A DNA stretch of 10,118 nt, taken from Pseudomonadota bacterium. Its GTDB lineage: Bacteria; Pseudomonadota; Alphaproteobacteria; Caulobacterales; Caulobacteraceae. This document shows positions 1 through 7,642 of this stretch, piece by piece (the stretch's first letter is position 1; every line of letters begins with the position of its first letter). Made by a program: the position numbers and the translations under genes. The stretch lies in NCBI GenBank assembly GCA_023445955.1, contig JAEXJH010000415.1, positions 1-10,118 on the forward strand. Reading direction: 5' to 3'. The notes below the pieces were generated by a model. The model was not told the origin of the DNA, ran no database searches, and saw only the letters and a program-made list of their open reading frames with translations.

Positions 1-37
1 TCTTTGCGTACCACGCCCGCACCCCCCAGCGGGCCCG

Positions 38-77
38 CGCCGCCGGCTTCCCCCCTGCCGGGGGCGTTTCCGTTTTT
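38..77 (+). terminator. Probable intrinsic terminator of an upstream + strand gene
   Basis: Bases 38-47 can pair with 57-66 (CGCCGCCGGC with GCCGGGGGCG), giving nine pairs and one G-G mismatch around a nine-base C-rich loop. The stem is followed by TTTCCGTTTTT at 67-77. A GC-rich stem followed by a T-rich tract on the + strand fits rho-independent termination of a transcript entering from the left. The T tract is interrupted, so efficiency may be modest. There is no matching T tract for the opposite direction. The upstream gene itself lies outside the window; bases 1-37 show nothing I can assign. Confidence 0.55.
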
Positions 78-131
78 CGGCCGGATTCGACGGGGAACAG
101 CACGAATTCTTTCCAAATCCAGACGTAGCGG

Positions 132-160
132 TTGAAGTAACGCCCAAAAGGGCTAGGTTC
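132..160 (+). promoter_or_regulatory. Putative housekeeping-sigma promoter of gdhZ
   Basis: TTGAAGT at 132-138 (-35) is followed after 13 bases by GCTAGGTTC at 152-160 (-10). This is close to the Caulobacter housekeeping consensus TTGACGS-N10-14-GCTANAWC, as I recall it. Transcription would start near 165-168, leaving a leader of only about 20 bases. The spacer and the start of the -10 hold a short inverted repeat, GCCC-AAAA-GGGC (142-153), that could be an operator. A GANTC site (GATTC, 84-88), the motif methylated by CcrM in Caulobacter, lies further upstream. Confidence 0.6.
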
Positions 161-186
161 CGACCAAAAATTCGCGAGGAAATCCT

Positions 187-3100
187 ATGATCGGTGAAAA
201 AAATGACCTCAAGTCCGCTGAGGCCCCGATCGGTCCGCTGGTAAGCGCCTTCGCCCAGGCCCTGGGCGTGTCGGTCGAGGCCTTGTCGCCCGCCGCGCGC
301 GGCTTCGCCGCCCAGGCCCAGGACGACTGGTCGGCCGAGGAGCTGCCGGGCCTGGACGTCGCCGACGTCGCCCGCGCCCTGGCCGAATTCTGGCGTTTCG
401 GCGAAGAGGCTAAGGACGTCTCCGAACCCGCCATCCGCGTGCGCCGCGCCGAAGGCGGTGAAACCCCTTCCGACCTGCTCGAGATCGTCCAGCCTGACCG
501 GCCGTTCCTGGTCGACAGCATCATGGGCGAAGTGACCGAGGCCGGCTTCTCGGTCCGGGCCATGTTCCACCCGGTAGCCGATTGCGGCGGCGTGCGCCGC
601 TCGATGATCCAGATCTGGCTGGCCCCAGTCGGTGAAGACCGCGAGACGGCCCTGGCGGCCAGCGTTCGTGAAGCGCTCTCGGATGTCGGCCTGGCCGTGC
701 AGGACTTCGAGGCCATGCGCGCCCTGATGCGCCGCACGATCACGGAACTGAAGTCCGCGACGACGCCGGTGTCGACCGAGGAGAAGGCCGAGGATCTCGA
801 CTTCCTAGACTGGCTGGAGAGCGACCACTTCGTGTTCCTGGGCGCGCGCGTCTACGAATATCCGCGCACCGCCGACGGCGGCTATGCGGCCGAGGAGCCG
901 CTGTATCAGCCGGAAGGCAGCCTGGGCGTCCTGCGCGACCAGGCCCGCACCGTGCTGCGCCGGGGCAGCGAGCCGGCCATCCTGTCGGCCCAGATCCGCA
1001 CCCATATCGACATCGGCGACCCGATCGTGGTGGCCAAGTCCAACCTGCGCTCGCGCGTCCATCGTCGCGGCTACATGGACTATGTCGGCGTGCGCCGTTA
1101 CGGCGCCGACGGCAAGGCGTCGGGCGAGGTCCGCTTCGTGGGCCTGTTCACCGCCGAGGCCTATGAGACCCCCGCGCACGAAGTGCCGCTGGTTCGCCGC
1201 AAGGTCGCTCACGTGCTGACCCAGGCCGGCAAGGATCCGAACAGCCACAACGGCAAGCGCCTGCGCAACATCCTGGAGACCTGGCCGCGCGACGAGCTGT
1301 TCCAGAGCGACGAGGCCCAGCTGCTGAGCACCGCGCTGGGCGTGCTACACCTCTACGACCGGCCGCGCGTGAAGATCTTCGCCCGCCGCGATCCTTTCGA
1401 CCGCTTCATCTCGGTGCTGATGTTCGTGCCGCGCGACCGCTACGACTCGGGCGTTCGCGCCCGGGCCGGCCAGATCCTGGCTGACGCGTTCCGCGGCCGG
1501 GTGTCGGCCTACTATCCCAGCTTCTCGGATGCGCCTTTGGCGCGCGTCCACTACATCCTGGGCGTGACGCCCGGCGACCACGCCGAGCCCGACATGGCCG
1601 CCGTCGAGGCCGCCATCGCCGAAACCGCCCGCACCTGGGACGATCGCTTCGAAGCCGTCGTCCGTGAAGGCTCGACCGGCCGCGTCGCGCACCTGCTGGC
1701 GCGCTACGCCGGCGCCTTCCCGCCCGGCTATCGCGACCAGTACGACGCCGACGAAGCGCTCGCCGACATCGCGGTCATCGACGACCTGGCCGAGGGCGAG
1801 GCCGTGCGCGTCCGCGCCTTCCGCCGCGCGGGCGACAGCGCGGTGACCTTCCGCTTCAAGCTCTACCGTCCGGGCGCCGCCGCGCCGCTGGCCGACGTGC
1901 TGCCGATCCTGGAGCACATGGGCCTGAAGGCGCTGATCGAGGAGGGCTTCAAGGTTTCTCCGACCGGCCAGCCGGTCTGGGTCCACGAGTTCGTGCTGCG
2001 TGATGAGGCCGGCGAGCACCTGGTGTTTGGCGACATCAAGCAGGCCTTCGAGGCCGCCTTCGTCGCCATCTGGACCGGCCGCGCCGAGAGCGACGGCTTC
2101 AACCGCCTGGTGCTGGAACTGGGCATCGGCTGGCGCGAGGCCGCCCTGATCCGCGCCCTCGCCCGCTATCGCCAGCAGTCGGGCCTGGATCCCAGCCAGG
2201 GCGTGCAGGAGCAGGCGCTGTCGGATCATCCGGGCGTCGCGCGCCTGATCCTCGACCTCTTCCAGACCAAGTTCGACCCAGCCGTCCGCGCCGATCTGGC
2301 CACCCGCAAGGAGCAGGCGAAAGCCGTCGAAGGCAAGATCACCGAAGCCCTGCAGGCTGTCGAAAGCCTGGACTCCGACCGCGTGCTGCGCCGCCTGGCC
2401 GCCCTGGTCGGCGCGATCCAGCGCACCAACTTCTACCAGCCGGCCGCCGACGGCGGTCCCAAGCCGTACATCAGCTTCAAGATCGCCTCGCGCGAGTTGG
2501 AAGACCTGCCGGCGCCGAAGCCCTATCGCGAGATCTACGTCTCGGCTCCGCACGTCGAGGGAGTCCACCTGCGCTTCGGCCCCGTCGCCCGGGGCGGCCT
2601 GCGCTGGTCGGACCGCCGCGACGCCTTCCGCACCGAGGTGCTCGGCCTGGTGAAGGCCCAGCAGGTCAAGAACGCCGTCATCGTGCCGGTCGGTTCGAAG
2701 GGCGGCTTCTACCCCAAGCAACTGCCGCGCGGCGGCGATCGCGACGCGATCCAGGCCGAGGCGATCCGCGCCTACAAGACCTTCCTGTCGGGCCTTCTGG
2801 ACCTGACCGACAATATCGACGCCGACAACCAGGTCGTGCCGCCGGCCTCGGTCGTGGCGCATGACGGCCAGGACCCGTACCTGGTCGTCGCCGCCGACAA
2901 GGGCACGGCGACCTTCTCCGACATCGCCAACGGCGTGGCCGAGAGCTACGGTTTCTGGCTGGGCGACGCCTTCGCGTCGGGCGGCAGCGTCGGCTACGAC
3001 CACAAGGTCATGGGCATCACCCCCCGCGGCGCCAGGGAAGCGGTCAAGCGCCACTTCCGCGAGCTGGGCAAGGACATCCAGACGCAAGCCTTCACCGTGG

Positions 3101-5013
3101 TCGGCGTGGGCGACATGTCGGGCGACGTGTTCGGCAACGGCATGCTGCTGTCCAAGCAGACCAGGCTGCTGGCCGCCTTCGACCACCGCCACATCTTCCT
3201 CGACCCGAACCCGGATCCGGCGTCGTCGTGGGAAGAGCGCGACCGCATGTTCAAGCTGCCGCGCTCGTCGTGGGAGGACTACGACAAGTCGAAGATCTCG
3301 GCCGGCGGCGGCGTCTTCGCCCGCAGCCTGAAAAGCATCCCGCTGTCGAAGGAAGTCCGCGAGCTGTTCGAGATCAAGGCCGAGGCCGTCTCGCCGGCCG
3401 AGCTGATGACCGCGATCCTGAAGTCGAAGGCCGAGCTGCTCTATCTCGGCGGCATCGGCACCTATGTGAAGGCCAAGGGCGAGACCAACGCCGACGCCGG
3501 CGACAAGGCCAATGACGCCATCCGCATCAACGGCTCGGACCTGCGGGTCAAGGTCGTGGGCGAGGGCGCGAACCTGGGCCTGACGCAGGCGGGCCGGATC
3601 GAGTTCGCCCAGAGCGGCGGTCGCATGAACACCGACGCCATCGACAACTCGGCCGGCGTCGACAGCTCCGACCACGAGGTCAACATCAAGATCCTGACCG
3701 GGATCCTGGAGCGCGGCGGCGAGCTGACCCGCGAGAGCCGCAACACGCTGCTGGCCTCGATGACCGAGGATGTCGGCCACCATGTGCTGGAGCACAATTA
3801 CGATCAGACCCTGGCCCTGACCCTGCTGGAAAGCGATGCGGTCTCGGAGGTCGACGCCCAGATCCGCTACATGGTCGATCTGGAGCAGCGCGGTCGCCTG
3901 GACCGCAAGGTCGAGGGTCTGCCGACCAATACGACGCTGCTGGAGCGCAAGGCCGCGGGCAAGGGCCTGACCCGTCCCGAGCTGGCGGTGCTGCTGGCCT
4001 ACGGCAAGCTGGATCTCTTCGACGAGATCGTCGCCAGCCAGGCGCCCGACGATCCGTGGTTCGAGGCCACTCTGCGCGGCTACTTCCCCAAGGCGCTCGA
4101 TAAGTACGCCGACGCCATGCAGAAGCACCGCCTGAAGCGCGAGATCATCGCCACGGTGGTCGGCAACCAGATGGTCAACATGTGCGGCCCGACCTTCGTC
4201 AGCCGCCTGAAGGCCGCCGCTGGCGCCGATGTCGGCGCGGTGGTCACCGGCTTCACCGCCGCTCGCGAGATCCTCGGGATCGACGGGCTGTGGGACCAGG
4301 TCAACGCCCTGGACAACAAGGCCTCGGCCGACGGCCAGACCGCGCTGTACAAGGCTCTCGCCTACGCCCTGCGCAGCCTGGCCTTCTGGCTGGCCCGCCG
4401 CGCGGTGCGCGACAAGGCGAGCGTGCAGCAACTTGTCGAGGCCTATGGCCCGTCGGTGAAGACCTTGACCGGCATGGCCCCGGCCATCCTGTCGCCGTTC
4501 GAGCAGAAGACCGTCGCCAAACGGGTGAAGGCCTATGTCGCCGACGGCGCGCCCGAAGCTCTGGCCCAGGCCGTCGCGGCCCTGCAGCCGTTGACCACGG
4601 CCGCCGACCTCGTCGATCTGGCCAACGCCTCCAGCTGGAGCGTCGAGAACGTCGCCCGCCTGTACCACCAGGTCGGCGCGGCCTTCGGCTTCGACCGCCT
4701 GCGCGGCGCGGCCGGTTCGTTCGTCGGCGGTGACGCCTTCGAGCGCTTGGCCGTGCGCCGCCTGATCGAGGACCTGCTGACCGAGCAGACCGCGATCACC
4801 GAGGCGGTCCTGAAGTTCGCCGCCAACGCCCAGGCGGGCGAGGACGAGGCCGCCGCCAAGTCGGCCATCGCGTCCTGGGCCGCCCTGCGCGGCGATCGTC
4901 CCAAGATCGTCAAGCGCACGATCGAGGACATCGAACAGGCCGGCGGCGGCTGGACCTTCGCCAAGCTGACCATCGCCAACGCGGCCCTGCGGGAGCTGTC
5001 GACCGCCGCTTAA
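187..5013 (+). CDS. gdhZ: Large NAD-specific glutamate dehydrogenase (GdhZ-type, L-GDH family)
   Basis: This 1,608-residue cytosolic enzyme oxidatively deaminates L-glutamate to 2-oxoglutarate and ammonium with NAD+, feeding glutamate carbon into the TCA cycle. The length is typical of the ~180-kDa bacterial NAD-GDH family and about that of Caulobacter GdhZ. The N-terminal part, which in this family carries ACT-like regulatory and helical modules, contains DRPFLVDSI (104-112) and FLDWLESDHFVFLG (206-219). The catalytic core has GPVARGGLRWSDRRDAFRTEV (798-818), the lysine-rich stretch ending VPVGSKGGF (K838), DKGT (904-907), the NAD-binding-type GVGDMSGDVFGNGM (973-986) and VVGEGANLG (1123-1131). 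The ATG at 187 has GAGGA at 176-180, six bases upstream. The frame is uninterrupted. In C. crescentus GdhZ also contributes with KidO to Z-ring disassembly; whether this copy does so is inference. It is first in a probable three-gene + strand unit. Confidence 0.96.
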   Translation: MIGEKNDLKSAEAPIGPLVSAFAQALGVSVEALSPAARGFAAQAQDDWSAEELPGLDVADVARALAEFWRFGEEAKDVSEPAIRVRRAEGGETPSDLLEIVQPDRPFLVDSIMGEVTEAGFSVRAMFHPVADCGGVRRSMIQIWLAPVGEDRETALAASVREALSDVGLAVQDFEAMRALMRRTITELKSATTPVSTEEKAEDLDFLDWLESDHFVFLGARVYEYPRTADGGYAAEEPLYQPEGSLGVLRDQARTVLRRGSEPAILSAQIRTHIDIGDPIVVAKSNLRSRVHRRGYMDYVGVRRYGADGKASGEVRFVGLFTAEAYETPAHEVPLVRRKVAHVLTQAGKDPNSHNGKRLRNILETWPRDELFQSDEAQLLSTALGVLHLYDRPRVKIFARRDPFDRFISVLMFVPRDRYDSGVRARAGQILADAFRGRVSAYYPSFSDAPLARVHYILGVTPGDHAEPDMAAVEAAIAETARTWDDRFEAVVREGSTGRVAHLLARYAGAFPPGYRDQYDADEALADIAVIDDLAEGEAVRVRAFRRAGDSAVTFRFKLYRPGAAAPLADVLPILEHMGLKALIEEGFKVSPTGQPVWVHEFVLRDEAGEHLVFGDIKQAFEAAFVAIWTGRAESDGFNRLVLELGIGWREAALIRALARYRQQSGLDPSQGVQEQALSDHPGVARLILDLFQTKFDPAVRADLATRKEQAKAVEGKITEALQAVESLDSDRVLRRLAALVGAIQRTNFYQPAADGGPKPYISFKIASRELEDLPAPKPYREIYVSAPHVEGVHLRFGPVARGGLRWSDRRDAFRTEVLGLVKAQQVKNAVIVPVGSKGGFYPKQLPRGGDRDAIQAEAIRAYKTFLSGLLDLTDNIDADNQVVPPASVVAHDGQDPYLVVAADKGTATFSDIANGVAESYGFWLGDAFASGGSVGYDHKVMGITPRGAREAVKRHFRELGKDIQTQAFTVVGVGDMSGDVFGNGMLLSKQTRLLAAFDHRHIFLDPNPDPASSWEERDRMFKLPRSSWEDYDKSKISAGGGVFARSLKSIPLSKEVRELFEIKAEAVSPAELMTAILKSKAELLYLGGIGTYVKAKGETNADAGDKANDAIRINGSDLRVKVVGEGANLGLTQAGRIEFAQSGGRMNTDAIDNSAGVDSSDHEVNIKILTGILERGGELTRESRNTLLASMTEDVGHHVLEHNYDQTLALTLLESDAVSEVDAQIRYMVDLEQRGRLDRKVEGLPTNTTLLERKAAGKGLTRPELAVLLAYGKLDLFDEIVASQAPDDPWFEATLRGYFPKALDKYADAMQKHRLKREIIATVVGNQMVNMCGPTFVSRLKAAAGADVGAVVTGFTAAREILGIDGLWDQVNALDNKASADGQTALYKALAYALRSLAFWLARRAVRDKASVQQLVEAYGPSVKTLTGMAPAILSPFEQKTVAKRVKAYVADGAPEALAQAVAALQPLTTAADLVDLANASSWSVENVARLYHQVGAAFGFDRLRGAAGSFVGGDAFERLAVRRLIEDLLTEQTAITEAVLKFAANAQAGEDEAAAKSAIASWAALRGDRPKIVKRTIEDIEQAGGGWTFAKLTIANAALRELSTAA

Positions 5014-5021
5014 TCACTAGC

Positions 5022-5063
5022 CCCTCGCCCGCCGCTCCCTTACGAGGGAGGGGTGGGTGAGGG
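5022..5063 (+). repeat. Long intergenic hairpin masking the transporter ribosome binding site
   Basis: In the 60-base gap after gdhZ, 5022-5040 pairs with 5045-5063 around a TACG loop: 19 positions with 16 Watson-Crick pairs, two G-U wobbles and one G-G mismatch. No T tract follows, so it is not a standard intrinsic terminator. The 3' arm runs into the Shine-Dalgarno GAGGGAG (5059-5065) of the next gene. Formation of the hairpin should therefore lower translation of that gene, and it may also stabilise the upstream message. The CCCTC-rich arms resemble dispersed intergenic inverted repeats common in GC-rich alphaproteobacteria; that origin is inference. Confidence 0.7.
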
Positions 5064-5073
5064 AGTACTGCGT

Positions 5074-6390
5074 ATGGATCAGGGCGATCGCCGGCGGGTA
5101 GCCTGGACGCTCTACGAGTGGGCCCAGCAGCCCTATTGGGCGCTGATCGCGACCTTCATCTTCACGCCCTATTTCGCCGCCGGCTTCGTCGGCGACGCCG
5201 TGCGAGGGCAGAGCCTGCTCGGTTACGCCGGCGTGGTGTCGGGTCTGGCCATCGCCATGCTGAGCCCGCTGCTCGGCGCCACGCTGGACGCTCGCCGCAA
5301 TCCGCGCACCTGGCTGATCGCCCTGGCCGTTCCGTTCGTATTGGCCAGCCTCGGCCTGTGGCTGGCGGTCCCGGGCGAGACCTCGCGCATCCCGCTGATC
5401 CTGGCCTGTCTGGTCCTGGGCAGCGTGGCGGCCGAACTGGGCGTGACGGTGATGAACGCTCTGCTGCCGGTCGTGGCCAAGCCGGGGCAGGTCGGACGCC
5501 TGTCCGGCACCGCCTGGGCGCTGGCCTATGTCGGGGCGCTGATCACCCTGTTCATCGTCCTCTTCTGCTTTTCGCTGCCCAAGGTCCCGATGCTGGGCCT
5601 GTCTAAGGCGCTGCATGAGCCGGACCGCATCGTCGGGCCTTTGGTGGCGGTGTGGTTCCTGGCCTTCGCCTGGCCGCTGATGCTGGTCGCGCCCAAGCCC
5701 TCCGAGGGCGCCGGCGAGAAGCCGCTCGCCGAGCTGTGGGCGACGATCCGCAGCCTGCCCAGCCGGCCGCACATGCTGAAGTTCCTGATCGGCCGCATGC
5801 TGCTGGGCGACGGCATTTCCAGCTTCATCGCCTTCGGCGGCGTGCTGGCGGCGGGGCTGTTCGGCTGGACGACGACGCAGTTGGGGCTCTACGCGATCAT
5901 GCTGTCGGTCGCCGCCGGCATCGGCACCTTCATCGGCGGGCGGGTCGACCAGAAGATCGGCTCGAAGGCCACCGTGCTGATCGCCACCGGCGTCATCCTG
6001 TTCGGCGCGACGGGTGTCGGCATGGTCGGCAAGGACACGATCTTCTTTCTCATTTCAGTCGCGCCGGCCAAGGCGGGCGCGCTGTTCGCCTCCACGCCGG
6101 AGCGGATGTTCCTGTTCTTCAGCCTGTTCGTCGGCCTGACCTTCGGTCCGGCCCAGTCGTCGCTGCGGGCCTGGATGGCCGAACTGGCGCCGGCGGGTGA
6201 GGCCGGGCGGTGGTTCGGGCTCTACGCGCTGTCGGGCAAGGCCACGGCGTTCCTGGCGCCGCTGGTCATCGCCATCGGCACCCGCCTGGCCGGCGACCAG
6301 CGGATCGCCGTCGTGGTCTCGGCGGCGTTCATGGCGCTGGGCGCGCTCGTCCTCGCCAGCGCTCCGCGCCGCGCCCCGGTTGTAGATTGA
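5074..6390 (+). CDS. MFS transporter, UMF1 / Atg22-like family
   Basis: This 438-residue inner-membrane protein has about 12 hydrophobic segments and a largely polar loop after the sixth (APKPSEGAGEKPLAELW), the usual 6+6 MFS plan. The N-terminus RRVAWTLYEWAQQPYWALIA is the characteristic opening of the UMF1/Atg22-like branch. MFS motif-A-like loops occur in both halves: GATLDARRNPR (68-78) and GGRVDQKIGSK (288-298). The substrate is not determined. Yeast Atg22 exports amino acids from the vacuole, so an amino-acid or small-metabolite efflux role beside glutamate dehydrogenase is possible but unproven. I chose the ATG at 5074 because GAGGGAG (5059-5065) sits eight bases before it. A GTG at 5053 in the same frame lies inside the hairpin and is poorly spaced. 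It ends 37 bases before the next gene, so co-transcription is likely. Confidence 0.88.
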   Translation: MDQGDRRRVAWTLYEWAQQPYWALIATFIFTPYFAAGFVGDAVRGQSLLGYAGVVSGLAIAMLSPLLGATLDARRNPRTWLIALAVPFVLASLGLWLAVPGETSRIPLILACLVLGSVAAELGVTVMNALLPVVAKPGQVGRLSGTAWALAYVGALITLFIVLFCFSLPKVPMLGLSKALHEPDRIVGPLVAVWFLAFAWPLMLVAPKPSEGAGEKPLAELWATIRSLPSRPHMLKFLIGRMLLGDGISSFIAFGGVLAAGLFGWTTTQLGLYAIMLSVAAGIGTFIGGRVDQKIGSKATVLIATGVILFGATGVGMVGKDTIFFLISVAPAKAGALFASTPERMFLFFSLFVGLTFGPAQSSLRAWMAELAPAGEAGRWFGLYALSGKATAFLAPLVIAIGTRLAGDQRIAVVVSAAFMALGALVLASAPRRAPVVD

Positions 6391-6405
6391 CGCGAAACGG
6401 AGCAG

Positions 6406-6423
6406 TTTCCCTCGCGAGGGGGA
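6406..6423 (+). repeat. Short inverted repeat overlapping the DUF418 gene Shine-Dalgarno
   Basis: CCCTCGCGAGGG (6409-6420) is a perfect 12-base palindrome. As RNA, TTTCCCT (6406-6412) can pair with AGGGGGA (6417-6423) around a CGCG loop, using five Watson-Crick pairs and two G-U wobbles. The 3' arm is the likely Shine-Dalgarno of the gene starting at 6428. It matches the core of the upstream hairpin (CCCTTACGAGGG at 5037-5048) at 10 of 12 positions. Confidence 0.5.
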
Positions 6424-6427
6424 GCTC

Positions 6428-7642
6428 ATGACCAAGGATCGCATCGTTCTGCTCGACTCGCTGAGAGGCCTCGGCGTGCTGGGTATCTTGCTGTGCAACA
6501 TGCCGGACTTCGCGGTGGCCCCGCCGCTGTCGGAGTCGGTGGCCAACTGGCCGCATGGGACGGGTCCGGCGACTCTGGGCGTCTGGGCCGTGACCCAGTG
6601 GCTGTTCCAGCGCAAGTTCGTGACCCTGTTCGCCATGCTGTTCGGCGTCTCGATCTTCCTGGTCGGCGGCGAGCGGTCGGACCTGGAGCGCAGCGCGATC
6701 CTGAGGAAGCGCCTGGCCTGGATGGTCGTGTTCGGCCTGCTGCATGGCTTCGCCATCTGGTTCGGCGACGTGCTGTTGAGCTACGCCCTGGCCGGCTTTG
6801 CGATGATGCTCTGCCGCTCGTGGACGCCGAAGCGGCTGATCCGCACCGGGGTGATCATCTGGACCGTGTTCTCGCTGATGATGACCGCCGGCATGTCCGC
6901 CGCCATCATCTTCCAGCACGATCCGGCCAAGGTCGCGCTGGAGATCGCCAAGGCGATCGCCCAGTCCAAGACCGCCGAGGTCCAGTACGGCGGGACGTTC
7001 CTGCAGTCGCTGATCCAGAATGCCAAGGATCGCCTGGAATTCCTGCCTGGCGAGCCCTTCATCTTCGTCATGACCTCGGCCCTGATGATGATCGGCCTGG
7101 GCTGCTTCAAGCTCGGGATCCTGACCGGCCAGGCGCCAGATCGCGCCTACAAGGTCCTGATCGCTGTCGGCCTGACCGCCTCGGCCATCATCGCCGGCCT
7201 GATCGTCGCCCAGATCGTGCTGGGCCTGCCGCGCCCCCTGGGCATGATCTTCACGGGCGTGCAGTGGATGACCGCGCCGCTGACGACCCTGGCCTATGTC
7301 GGCCTGATGGTCTTCGCCGCCCGGTCGAAGGGCTTCTGGAGCGCCATCCCCAAGGCCCTGGCGCCGGTCGGGCAGATGGCGTTCACGAACTATCTGACCC
7401 AGTCGCTGATCATGACCTCCATCTTCTACGGCGGCCGGGGTCTGGCCCTGCACGGCAAGGTCGACCGGCCGGTGCTGGCGGCCCTGACCGTGGCGACCTG
7501 GATCGTCCAGATCCTGTGGTCGCGCTGGTGGATGGACCGGTTCGAGATGGGGCCGCTGGAGTGGGTCTGGCGCCGCCTCTATCGCGGCCCGACCCGGCTC
7601 CTCCGCCCTCAGCCGCAGGCTGTCAGCGCGCTGGTGAAATAG
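6428..7642 (+). CDS. DUF418-family multi-pass membrane protein (YeiB-like)
   Basis: This is a 404-residue inner-membrane protein with roughly nine to ten hydrophobic segments. The N-terminus RIVLLDSLRGLGVLGILLCNM carries the DSLRG opening (10-14) typical of DUF418 and of the acyltransferase-like membrane families it resembles. The C-terminal part, from PVGQMAFTNYLTQS (313-326) through IVQILWSRWWMDRFEMGPLEWVWRRLYRG, is the classic DUF418 domain signature. E. coli YeiB is a relative; the biochemical function of the family is not established, although transport has been suggested. The ATG at 6428 follows AGGGGGAG (6417-6424). The stop lies within the end of the oppositely oriented hydrolase gene. 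It is probably the last gene of the gdhZ unit, and no terminator is evident after it. Confidence 0.88.
   Translation: MTKDRIVLLDSLRGLGVLGILLCNMPDFAVAPPLSESVANWPHGTGPATLGVWAVTQWLFQRKFVTLFAMLFGVSIFLVGGERSDLERSAILRKRLAWMVVFGLLHGFAIWFGDVLLSYALAGFAMMLCRSWTPKRLIRTGVIIWTVFSLMMTAGMSAAIIFQHDPAKVALEIAKAIAQSKTAEVQYGGTFLQSLIQNAKDRLEFLPGEPFIFVMTSALMMIGLGCFKLGILTGQAPDRAYKVLIAVGLTASAIIAGLIVAQIVLGLPRPLGMIFTGVQWMTAPLTTLAYVGLMVFAARSKGFWSAIPKALAPVGQMAFTNYLTQSLIMTSIFYGGRGLALHGKVDRPVLAALTVATWIVQILWSRWWMDRFEMGPLEWVWRRLYRGPTRLLRPQPQAVSALVK

Noticed and set aside
1345..4668. A 1,107-codon open frame on the - strand inside gdhZ
   Set aside because: Its translation is low-complexity, with runs of Gly, Ala, Val, Gln and Arg, and resembles no family. 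It is the antisense shadow of a GC-rich gene whose + strand product is unmistakable.
5022..5063. The gdhZ-transporter hairpin as a rho-independent terminator
   Set aside because: The stem is followed by GGGTGAGGGAG-type sequence and not a T tract, and the 3' arm doubles as a ribosome binding site.
5053..5073. Upstream GTG start for the UMF1 transporter, adding seven residues
   Set aside because: It lies inside the hairpin arm with its nearest SD only about two bases away, while the ATG at 5074 has a well-spaced GAGGGAG.
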